Shown: positions 25,738-33,744 of the stretch, one piece after another | How the letters are laid out: every line of letters starts with the position of its first letter | Numbering within the stretch: position 1 is the first letter of the stretch | Assembly (NCBI GenBank): GCA_029248525.1 | Contig: JAQWJE010000049.1 | Span: forward strand, 450,535 to 514,534 | Reading direction: 5' to 3' | Source: Candidatus Binatia bacterium | GTDB lineage: Bacteria; Desulfobacterota; Binatia; UBA12015 | DNA: 64,000 nucleotides | The notes under the pieces: model-generated | Database searches by the model: none | Told to the model about the DNA's origin: nothing | The model's input: only the letters and a program-made list of their open reading frames with translations | Program-made: the position numbers and the translations under genes

Positions 25738-28700
25738 ATCAGTCGACCAATAGACTGGATCTATTTTCTGTTCCCTTGCGCGGCACACAGGCCATCGAAG
25801 CCAGCGCGGGTACAGGAAAGACATGGACCATCACCGGGCTGTATATCCGTCTTTTGCTCGAAGAGAGCCTCGAGGTTTCCCAAATCCTGGTTGTGACTTA
25901 TACCAAGGCAGCGACGGCCGAGTTACGGACACGCATACGTGGGCGATTGGTCGAGGTAGCTGCTGCGTTGGCCGGGGGGACAATCTCTGACGAGTTCTGC
26001 CGACGTCTTGTCGAGAGTATCTCCGATCCTCGCCGAGCACGACTTCTTTGTGAGCGAGCCTTGCGCCAGCTTGATGAGGCCTCGGTATTTACGATCCACG
26101 GTTTTTGCCAACGTGCACTGGAGGATGCGGCTTTCGAGAGCGGCTCGCCCTTCGCTTCGGAAATGATTCAGGATCAATCCGTCTGGATTCGGGAATGTGT
26201 CGAGGATTTCTGGAGGCGTTCCGTACAGAATCGCGATCCCTCGTTTCTCCAATACCTGCTGGAGGAGAAGAAATACTCTCCTGAAAAGTTGGCTCAGGAC
26301 GTCAGGCAGTGGATGGGACGGCCTTATTTCGAGATTCTTCTTCCCGAGAAAGGCGACGGTTCGGATGAGGCTGACGGCACTGATGGCTCTGGGGATTCCC
26401 GGGAGTTTGAGTTGCGGACTCTGCGGGCAGAGCTTCTTGCCTGGCTGGAAAAGGAATTACCTCGACGTAAAGCTGAGCATCGCCAACTGTATTTTGACGA
26501 CCTTTTGTTGAATTTACGCAAAGCGCTGGTCGAGGGGCCGCGCAGCGGTCCTTTGGCCAAGCGCATTCGCCATCGGTTTCGGGCAGCTCTGATTGATGAG
26601 TTTCAGGATACAGATCCGATCCAGTACGAGATATTCTCGCAAGTTTATGGCGGCCGCGAGGAACCTGTATTTCTTGTGGGGGACCCGAAGCAGGCCATCT
26701 ATGGTTTTCGCGGGGCTGATATTTTCGCCTATCTCGGCGCTCGTGAAGCAGCTGCAGCTCGGCATTCGCTGGAGGAAAACTGGCGGACAGATCCGGCGCT
26801 GATTCGCGGTGTGAACACTCTTTTTTCGGCTGTTGAGAATCCCTTTGTTTTCCCCGAAATCGAATTTCATCCGGCGAGCCCTGCAGCCCGTCCGCATCCG
26901 GAGGTTCGGTTGGGTGGCCTGGAAGAAAACCCGCTGCGAATCTGGTTTGCAGACCGGGAAGAGGGGGCTACGAAGTTGCTGACCGCGGGGGAGACGGAAC
27001 GTCAGGTTGTCGATGCGACGGCTGATGAGATCGCACGACTCCTTTCGCTTGGTGCCGAAGGGAAAGCTCGAATCGGGACAGAGAGTGTTCGGGGTCGTAA
27101 CATCGCGGTTCTGGTCCAGAATCATATGCAGGCCGAGCTGATTCGTGCAGCTCTTGCGCGAAGGCGTATCGCGAGTGTTCGCAAGGGGAGTGGAAGTGTC
27201 TTTGATACGCGGGAGGCAGCTGATCTCGAGCGGGTGCTCCTGGCGATCGCCGACCCGACACGGGAGCGGCGCATTCGAGCCGCATTGGCGACCGTCTATC
27301 ATGGGTTTGATGCCGCCAGAATCTACGCAATCGCACAGACCGAAACTGAGTGGGACGAGCTTCAGGAACATTTTCGGCAACTGCGGGAGCAATATTCTCG
27401 CGACGGAGTCGCGGCCATGCTGGCATCCTGGCTGGAGGAGAACCGGGTCGTAGCCCGACTTCTGTCCGGCGAGGATGGTGATCGTGCGCTGACAAATCTT
27501 TTTCATCTGCTGGAATTGCTTCGGACGGAAGGGCGTCGCCAGCGCCAGGGTATGGACCGGTTGCTTGCCTGGTTCGCGGACCATCGCCAGCAGGCCACCG
27601 ACAAGGAAAAGGGAGGACAGCCATCGGACGAGCTGATTCTGCGCCTGGAGTCGGATGAGAACCTGGTCGAGATTTCGACAATTCACGCGTGCAAGGGGCT
27701 CGAGTACGATATCGTCTTTTGTCCATTCACCTACAAGGTGCCGGCACGGAAAATCGAGGAGGTTTTCGACTTTCATGATCCGGAGTCCGACTGGCGGCCA
27801 ACGCTGGATCTGGGTAGTCCGGCGCGAGAAGCGAATGGATTGCAACATGTACGAGAGGAATTGGCGAATCGTCTCCGACTGCTTTACGTGGCGCTGACAC
27901 GGGCACGACATCTTTGTGTCTGCACATGGGGCGCGGTGAAAAACGGCGATGAGTCGGCTCTCGGCTGGCTTCTTTTGCCGCATGATGACGATGGTGTTTC
28001 TTCGGGTGCGCTTGACCGCTCCGACGAGGAATTCCTGTCCGACCTGACCAACCTGGAAAGTGCCTCGGATGGCGCGATCGCGATCGAACGGCTCTCGGGG
28101 CGAGAGGCCACCGGTGCAGTTCCCCTGACGCGATTGCCGCAGGGGCAAACCTTCACTGCCCGGCATTTATCGCGTTCGGTCAGAGCGACGAGGTGGACGA
28201 CCAGCTTCTCCGCACTGACCGCTGGCCGTGCCGCAGAGCGCAGGGACTATGACCCCCTTTTGCCGGGCGAGCGACCCGTATCGCCGGCTGATGGCAAGGA
28301 TATCTTTTCCTTTCCCAGAGGCGCGACGCCCGGAGTCTGTCTCCATCAGATCTTTGAAACCATTGATTTTCGAGAGCAGGATCCGCAGGTCCGGGGTGCC
28401 GTGATCGAGAAGGCGCTGGAGACCTTCCACTTTTCCTCGGAATGGCGCGATCCTGTAATGAGCATGGTCCGCGATGTTTTGGGGACCGCTCTCGAGCCTG
28501 ACGGGCATGTCCGCCTTGTCGATGTGCCGCGTTCCCGGCGCCTCGATGAAGTCGAGTTCTATTATCCGGCGAAAACCATGACGCTTCCGGACTTGAATGC
28601 TCTTTTGCAGAGGCACGACCAGCCTCGCCTGGGGCGTAGTGCACGCGATGGTGATTTACCGACACCGCTCACACAGGGATACGTCAAGGGATTTATCGAT

Positions 28701-29027
28701 CTGGTGTTCGAAGCGGAGGGGCGCTTCTATCTGGTGGACTATAAATCAAACTGGTTGGGGGGAAGCCTTGAGGATTACGCTCAGGAGCGTCTCCCGTCGG
28801 CGATGGAGGAGCACCTCTATACCTTCCAGTATCTGACCTATGCGATCGCGGTCCACCGGATGCTGCAGCAGCGGATTCCGGGCTACGACTACGATCGGCA
28901 TTTCGGCGGCGTCCGGTATTTATTCTTGCGCGGCATTCGTCCGGAAGCCGGTCTGCAATCCGGAATCTTTGCCACCAGGCCTGCGCGTGGTCTGATTGAG
29001 GAATTCGATGAACTTCTCGGACACTGA
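25734..29027 (+). CDS. recB: RecBCD enzyme subunit RecB (helicase-nuclease)
   Basis: The 1097-residue product has the UvrD-type Walker A E-A-S-A-G-T-G-K-T at residues 22-30, a Walker B region I-D-E-F-Q-D-T-D-P-I-Q, and G-D-P-K-Q-A-I-Y-G-F-R-G. Late motifs include S-T-I-H-A-C-K-G-L-E-Y. The C-terminal nuclease domain has Y-L-V-D-Y-K-S-N-W with Asp1002 and Lys1004. It should be the 3'-5' helicase and the single nuclease of RecBCD. An acidic Gly/Asp/Ser-rich linker (about residues 205-220) precedes the helical region. The start at 25734 overlaps recC. The 3' end overlaps recD by 20 bases. Confidence 0.93.
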   Translation: MNQSTNRLDLFSVPLRGTQAIEASAGTGKTWTITGLYIRLLLEESLEVSQILVVTYTKAATAELRTRIRGRLVEVAAALAGGTISDEFCRRLVESISDPRRARLLCERALRQLDEASVFTIHGFCQRALEDAAFESGSPFASEMIQDQSVWIRECVEDFWRRSVQNRDPSFLQYLLEEKKYSPEKLAQDVRQWMGRPYFEILLPEKGDGSDEADGTDGSGDSREFELRTLRAELLAWLEKELPRRKAEHRQLYFDDLLLNLRKALVEGPRSGPLAKRIRHRFRAALIDEFQDTDPIQYEIFSQVYGGREEPVFLVGDPKQAIYGFRGADIFAYLGAREAAAARHSLEENWRTDPALIRGVNTLFSAVENPFVFPEIEFHPASPAARPHPEVRLGGLEENPLRIWFADREEGATKLLTAGETERQVVDATADEIARLLSLGAEGKARIGTESVRGRNIAVLVQNHMQAELIRAALARRRIASVRKGSGSVFDTREAADLERVLLAIADPTRERRIRAALATVYHGFDAARIYAIAQTETEWDELQEHFRQLREQYSRDGVAAMLASWLEENRVVARLLSGEDGDRALTNLFHLLELLRTEGRRQRQGMDRLLAWFADHRQQATDKEKGGQPSDELILRLESDENLVEISTIHACKGLEYDIVFCPFTYKVPARKIEEVFDFHDPESDWRPTLDLGSPAREANGLQHVREELANRLRLLYVALTRARHLCVCTWGAVKNGDESALGWLLLPHDDDGVSSGALDRSDEEFLSDLTNLESASDGAIAIERLSGREATGAVPLTRLPQGQTFTARHLSRSVRATRWTTSFSALTAGRAAERRDYDPLLPGERPVSPADGKDIFSFPRGATPGVCLHQIFETIDFREQDPQVRGAVIEKALETFHFSSEWRDPVMSMVRDVLGTALEPDGHVRLVDVPRSRRLDEVEFYYPAKTMTLPDLNALLQRHDQPRLGRSARDGDLPTPLTQGYVKGFIDLVFEAEGRFYLVDYKSNWLGGSLEDYAQERLPSAMEEHLYTFQYLTYAIAVHRMLQQRIPGYDYDRHFGGVRYLFLRGIRPEAGLQSGIFATRPARGLIEEFDELLGH

Positions 29028-30915
29028 TCAGGAGAAGGCGGCAACGGAAAGTCGGGAAGAGTTTATCCTGCCATCTGGTTGTTCGGATTTTGATCGACGG
29101 TTTGCAGCGACGCTGCAGGCATTTGAGAACCAACCACGCCCGGAGGTCTTTGCCGCGGCTGCGTTGGCCAGCGCAGCTACCGCTCAGGGGCGTATTTGCG
29201 TTGCCCTCGCCGAGTTTGCGGAGGAGCGGGGCTGGGTTGGGCCCGAGGCCGAATTGCTTGTGGCGGAGCGCTGGCAAGCACCGCCGCTCGATCATTGGAC
29301 GAAGGTACTGCGGGAAAGCGACGTGGTAGGTGAGCCGGGTTCCTTTCACCCACTGATCCTCGATGCGGAAGGACGCCTGTATCTGCAACGGTACTGGCGT
29401 TACGAGCATCAGCTCGCCTCACGGCTGCATGAGATGTCCCGGGGGGAAGTCCCCCGGGTGGCAACCGCGGATATTTTGCAAAGCCTGACCGAGATCGAAG
29501 AGCGGGGGATGCAGCTGGCTGTGGGGCAGCGGGCGGCGGTCGCGACCGCATTGCTGCGCCAGCTCACGGTCATCGCCGGAGGCGCCGGGACCGGGAAGAC
29601 GACCATCGTCGCCTGCATTCTTCGCTTGATGGGCGAGCATTGTGGTTCTCCGGGCTTTCGCGTCCGGCTGGCCGCTCCTACCGGTAAGGCGGCCAATCGT
29701 CTGGCCGAACAATTGCACCACGCGCGCAACACGATTGATCCCGATGGTCGTATCGATACCATCCTGGACCAGGAGCCAGCGACCCTGCATCGTCTATTGG
29801 GCGGGGCGCCGAATGGGGTGCACTTCCGCCACGACCGACAGAACCCCCTGCCGCTGGATGTTCTGGTGGTGGACGAGAGCTCGATGGTCGACGCCGCATT
29901 GATGGCGAAGGTGGTCGAGGCGATGCCCGCGCAGTCGCGGCTGATCCTCGTTGGGGACCCCGAGCAGTTGCCTCCGGTCGAAGTCGGCTCGGTCTTTGGG
30001 GAATTGGTCGGGGATGGGGCCAACTTCTCTGCGGCCGGGGCGAACCTTCTTGAGGAGGCTACGGGGGTTCCGGTACCTCCGGTCCCGCCTCAACCCGGGA
30101 GGCCGGGGGCACCGGTTCGGGACTGCGTGATTCTTCTTGACGAGTCCTTCCGATTCTCGACCGACTCGGGGATCGCCGCGTTGGCGAATGCCTTGCGTGA
30201 GGGCGACGCTCCGAGGACCTTCGCCGTCCTTGATGGCGATTATGCCGATATCGAAGGCATTGGCGACGGGGAGCAGATGGATGCCGAGGCGCGCCGACGG
30301 ATTCGGCGCGGCTACCAGCCTTTTGTCGAGGCTCTTGCTGCCGGAGCCGATCCCCGGGATGTCCTGCAGGCAGCAGCGGACTTTCGCGTTCTTGCGGTGC
30401 GGCGCGAGGGGGCCCATGGGGTGGTTGCCCTCAACGAAATGATTGAAGGCGAGTTGCGCGCCCATGGCGGCTTACCCCCTGCCGCGCCCTGGTATGCCGG
30501 CCGCTTGGTAATGGTGACCCGGAACAATCGAACTCTGCGCCTTTTCAATGGAGATATCGGCGTGGCACTTCCCGACGCGGACGGTCGGCTGAAGGTTTTC
30601 TTTGAGGGGAGCGGCCAACTGCGTCAGGTCGCGCCAGGGCGCCTCTCTCACGTAGAGACAGTCTTTGCGATGACGGTTCACAAGAGCCAGGGCTCCGAGT
30701 ACCGGGAGACTTGTCTGGTTTTGCCCGAGACTCCATCGCGTCTTTTGACCCGCGAATTGCTTTATACGGCCGTCACTCGCGCTCGAACGCATCTGCTGCT
30801 CGCCGGCCCTCGCGACCGGTTTGCCGAGGGTTTGGCAAGACGGCTGCCACGGAGCTCGGTTCTGGCGGAGGTGATCCGAGGGCTTGAGAACAAGGCGGAG
30901 AAGGAATCCGTCTAA
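29008..30915 (+). CDS. recD: RecBCD enzyme subunit RecD (5'-3' helicase)
   Basis: The 635-residue product has the SF1B Walker A G-G-A-G-T-G-K-T-T at 191-199, V-V-D-E-S-S-M-V-D, L-V-G-D-P-E-Q-L-P-P-V-E and the C-terminal T-V-H-K-S-Q-G-S-E and Y-T-A-V-T-R-A-R motifs. A Pro-rich insertion (P-V-P-P-V-P-P-Q-P) lies between motifs, near residue 355. It completes the RecBCD complex as the faster 5'-3' motor. The ATG at 29008 lies inside the end of recB, preceded by GAGG, so the three subunits are co-translated. The stop overlaps the convergent hydrolase gene by four bases. Confidence 0.93.
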   Translation: MNFSDTDQEKAATESREEFILPSGCSDFDRRFAATLQAFENQPRPEVFAAAALASAATAQGRICVALAEFAEERGWVGPEAELLVAERWQAPPLDHWTKVLRESDVVGEPGSFHPLILDAEGRLYLQRYWRYEHQLASRLHEMSRGEVPRVATADILQSLTEIEERGMQLAVGQRAAVATALLRQLTVIAGGAGTGKTTIVACILRLMGEHCGSPGFRVRLAAPTGKAANRLAEQLHHARNTIDPDGRIDTILDQEPATLHRLLGGAPNGVHFRHDRQNPLPLDVLVVDESSMVDAALMAKVVEAMPAQSRLILVGDPEQLPPVEVGSVFGELVGDGANFSAAGANLLEEATGVPVPPVPPQPGRPGAPVRDCVILLDESFRFSTDSGIAALANALREGDAPRTFAVLDGDYADIEGIGDGEQMDAEARRRIRRGYQPFVEALAAGADPRDVLQAAADFRVLAVRREGAHGVVALNEMIEGELRAHGGLPPAAPWYAGRLVMVTRNNRTLRLFNGDIGVALPDADGRLKVFFEGSGQLRQVAPGRLSHVETVFAMTVHKSQGSEYRETCLVLPETPSRLLTRELLYTAVTRARTHLLLAGPRDRFAEGLARRLPRSSVLAEVIRGLENKAEKESV

Positions 30916-31601
30916 CGAAAGCGGCTGAGTGCCTCGAATGCCTTGGCCCGATCGATGGAGGTCTCATGAACCTTGGGCAGTTCGCGCAGGACCTCCCACC
31001 AGCCCGGCCGCGTCTTGCCGTCCTCGGCCAGAAGAAGCGCCTGGCTTCGAGCGCCGAAACTTGCTGCGTAGTCGGGGGGACGGATATCGTCCTGTGCAAG
31101 GACCACGCGAGGGTCGGTAGCGATCTCCTCCGGGGTGTTGGTATCTGCGTGAGCCTGTTCCAGCTCATCGAGTTTGCTGGCGTCCGGTTCGCACGACGGC
31201 TCGTCACCGCCGCCGATCAGGCCGGCACCGGGAAAAAGTAGGGCTCCGGGAATCTTTTCGGTCCGAGCGCCGGCGACCAGAAGTGCGACGTAGGCACCGA
31301 GGCCGGCACCGGCGACGCAGGTGGGGCCTATTTCTTCGAGAGCGCTATCGACATCGGTGGCAAAGAGTTCCGGGTAGTAGGCACCGCCGGCGCGCCAGTC
31401 CGAGGACCCATGCCCGCCGAAGTCGAGTGCCCAGACGGGACCCTCCCAGAGAATTTCCTGCTCGCTCCAGCGATCGCTGGAGGTGAATAACTCGTGCAAC
31501 AAAAGCAAGGGCGTGCCCGTACCTTCGCGGAGATGACTCAAATGCAAGGAGGTTCTGCCGTTGAGCAGCTTGTGATTTTCTTGGGGCGTTGAACCTTTCA
31601 T
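30912..31601 (-). CDS. Alpha/beta hydrolase-fold protein without nucleophile Ser
   Basis: The 229-residue product has the hydrolase strand and oxyanion region L-L-L-L-H-E-L-F-T and W-A-L-D-F-G-G-H-G-S-S-D. The nucleophile elbow, however, reads G-A-G-L-G at 98-102, so the GxSxG Ser is a Gly at residue 100; the codons at this site are unambiguous. It is likely non-hydrolytic, or uses another mechanism. Its start overlaps the stop of the upstream hydrolase gene by four bases on the minus strand (ATGA), so the two form a coupled pair, and its 3' end overlaps recD. Confidence 0.6.
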   Translation of the reverse strand: MKGSTPQENHKLLNGRTSLHLSHLREGTGTPLLLLHELFTSSDRWSEQEILWEGPVWALDFGGHGSSDWRAGGAYYPELFATDVDSALEEIGPTCVAGAGLGAYVALLVAGARTEKIPGALLFPGAGLIGGGDEPSCEPDASKLDELEQAHADTNTPEEIATDPRVVLAQDDIRPPDYAASFGARSQALLLAEDGKTRPGWWEVLRELPKVHETSIDRAKAFEALSRFR

Positions 31602-32500
31602 CGCTCGACCCAGGATTCGACGAGGTCGAGGAAGGCGTCGGGTTCCTCCATATGCACAAAATGACCGGACTTCGGAATACTGGCACGGGTGACGTCAGGA
31701 ATCGCGTCCAGACGCGGCCCGATGACCGACTCGGGCAAGGGGCCCCAGGTATCTTGTTCTTCTCCGATCACCGCCAGCATGGGCACCTTCAGGTGTTTCC
31801 ATTGGCGCGCGATCCAGTTTGATCGAAAGGGCCCGAAGCCACGCGTGACCAACGGGTCAGCTTGCCATACAAACCCTTCTGCGGTTTCGCGTACGCCGAG
31901 AGCCACAAAATGCTTCAGCCACTCGACACCCAGTCGGGGGTTTTGTTTTTGGCGTCGAACCACCACATCGTCCAATGTCGGGTAGGCCCGCCAGCCGAGA
32001 TTCTGGTGACTCTTGCGCCGCTGGTCGAGCCAACCTCCCATTCTCTCGGCCGGTGTGCGGTCATCGACGGGAAACCCCGGAGGGGCAAAGCCTTCCGGGG
32101 GCGGTCCGAAGCCGTCGATATTGACCAGGCGACGAAAGAGTTCCGGCCGATTGGTTGCCGCATCAGTGGCCAATGCGCCACCACGACTATGGCCGATCAC
32201 CAGGCACGGCGGTCCCGCCCAGCGCATGATTGCGTGCAACTCGGCCACATCCAGAGGCCATGCGTAACCATCCGTCCATCCGGAGTTTCCGTGGCCGCGG
32301 GCATCGTAGGCAATGACTCGATAGTCTCGCGCCAGTCGCGCAACGATCGGATCAAATCCGCGGGCATGGTCGAGAAAACCGTGCACCAGGACCACGGGCG
32401 CGGCATCGGGGTCGCCCCATTCGTGGACTTGAAGTGCGACGCCGAGCGGTGCGAGTGTATGACTGCGCTCTGGCGGTGCGTACATGGATATCGGGGTCAT
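31598..32500 (-). CDS. Alpha/beta hydrolase
   Basis: The 300-residue product has V-L-V-H-G-F-L-D-H, A-Y-D-A-R-G-H-G-N-S-G-W, the nucleophile elbow G-H-S-R-G-G and a C-terminal I-P-K-S-G-H-F-V-H-M-E-E-P-D with the catalytic His. This is a typical epoxide hydrolase/haloperoxidase-like or esterase-like member; the substrate is not predictable. The start could be ATG 32500 or ATG 32485. The end overlaps the nucleophile-less hydrolase gene, which suggests the two work on the same substrate or partner. Confidence 0.75.
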   Translation of the reverse strand: MTPISMYAPPERSHTLAPLGVALQVHEWGDPDAAPVVLVHGFLDHARGFDPIVARLARDYRVIAYDARGHGNSGWTDGYAWPLDVAELHAIMRWAGPPCLVIGHSRGGALATDAATNRPELFRRLVNIDGFGPPPEGFAPPGFPVDDRTPAERMGGWLDQRRKSHQNLGWRAYPTLDDVVVRRQKQNPRLGVEWLKHFVALGVRETAEGFVWQADPLVTRGFGPFRSNWIARQWKHLKVPMLAVIGEEQDTWGPLPESVIGPRLDAIPDVTRASIPKSGHFVHMEEPDAFLDLVESWVER

Positions 32501-32559
32501 TCAGTGGAAGCATAGCCAATGCTTGGGGTGAAACCAGTGGGCTTCTCTGCCGCGATTCC

Positions 32560-33660
32560 TCAGACGTTGAATCGGAAATGCATCACGTCACCATCCGATA
32601 CTTCATAGTCCTTGCCCTCGACGCGAAGCTTTCCGGCGGCCTTGCAGGCCGCTTCGGAGCCGAGGCCCACCAAAGTATCCCAGGGGACAACTTCAGCACG
32701 AATGAAGCCGCGCTCGAAATCGGTGTGAATTTTGCCGGCGGCTCCCGGAGCAAGGGTGCCGCGCTCGATCGTCCACGCCCGAACTTCCTTTTCGCCGGCG
32801 GTAAAATAGGTGATCAGGTCGAGAAGCGCATAGCCGCCCCGAATTAGACGATCGAGACCGGCTTCGGCAAGTCCGAGGCTCTCGAGAAACTCGGATCGTT
32901 CCTCAGCCTCGAGAGCGATCAATTCGGCTTCGATTTGCGCGGAAAGGACGACGATCTCCGCGCCTTCTTCTGCTGCCATTGCGGCGAGCGGTTGTACGAC
33001 GGGATCCTCCAGGCCGGCTTCGAGCTGCTCTTCACTGACATTTGCCGCGTACATCGCAGGCTTGGCGGTCAGCAGATCGAGCGGCTCGAGCAACTCTTTT
33101 TCCTCGAGGTCGAGAGGAATCCGCCGGATAAGAGTTCCGTCCTCCATGGGCCCCTGGATTTTTTCCAGAACGGCGACAAGTTTCTGCTCGTCCTTGTTGC
33201 CGCCTTTCGCTGCCTTTCGACCCTTGTCGAGACGCTGCTCGACGGATTGCAGGTCGCGAAGCACCAATTCGGTGTGAATCGTGGCGACATCGTCGAGCGG
33301 GTCGATCCGGTTGGCGACATGAGTGATGTCCTCACTCTCGAAACAGCGCACGACGTTGAGGATCGCATCGACGCTGCGAATGTGGCTGAGAAATTGATTG
33401 CCAAGCCCTTCGCCCTGACTCGCGCCTGCGACCAGGCCCGCAATATCGACAAACTCCACGGTGGTGGGAACGATGCTTTTCGGCACGACTACCCGACAGA
33501 TCTCGTCCATTCGCGGATCAGGAACGGGGACTGTGCCCACATTCGGGTCGATCGTGCAGAACGGATAGTTTGCAGCCTCCGCACCGCCTCCCGCCAGGGC
33601 GTTGAAGAGAGTGGATTTGCCCACATTGGGGAGGCCGACGATACCAATGGAAAGTGCCAT
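32560..33660 (-). CDS. ychF: Ribosome-binding ATPase YchF (Obg-like)
   Basis: The 366-residue product begins with G1 motif G-L-P-N-V-G-K-S-T, then D-I-A-G-L-V-A-G-A-S-Q-G-E-G-L-G-N-Q-F-L. It ends with the YchF-specific TGS-like domain, including Y-A-L-L-D-L-I-T-Y-F-T-A-G-E-K-E-V-R-A-W and G-F-I-R-A-E-V. YchF is a conserved ribosome-associated ATPase that prefers ATP. Length matches the usual ~363 residues. It is divergent from hrpB across 84 bases. Confidence 0.93.
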   Translation of the reverse strand: MALSIGIVGLPNVGKSTLFNALAGGGAEAANYPFCTIDPNVGTVPVPDPRMDEICRVVVPKSIVPTTVEFVDIAGLVAGASQGEGLGNQFLSHIRSVDAILNVVRCFESEDITHVANRIDPLDDVATIHTELVLRDLQSVEQRLDKGRKAAKGGNKDEQKLVAVLEKIQGPMEDGTLIRRIPLDLEEKELLEPLDLLTAKPAMYAANVSEEQLEAGLEDPVVQPLAAMAAEEGAEIVVLSAQIEAELIALEAEERSEFLESLGLAEAGLDRLIRGGYALLDLITYFTAGEKEVRAWTIERGTLAPGAAGKIHTDFERGFIRAEVVPWDTLVGLGSEAACKAAGKLRVEGKDYEVSDGDVMHFRFNV

Positions 33661-33744
33661 AGACCGATGTTTCTAGCACCTCATTAGAGTTCCGGCATTG
33701 GCACTCTTGTCCGGGGAATCGTATGAATCCGACAGGGGTACCGG

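Noticed and set aside
26514..28166. 550-residue minus-strand open frame inside recB
   Set aside because: It is a shadow of a well-supported recB; composition and residues look like random high-GC translation.
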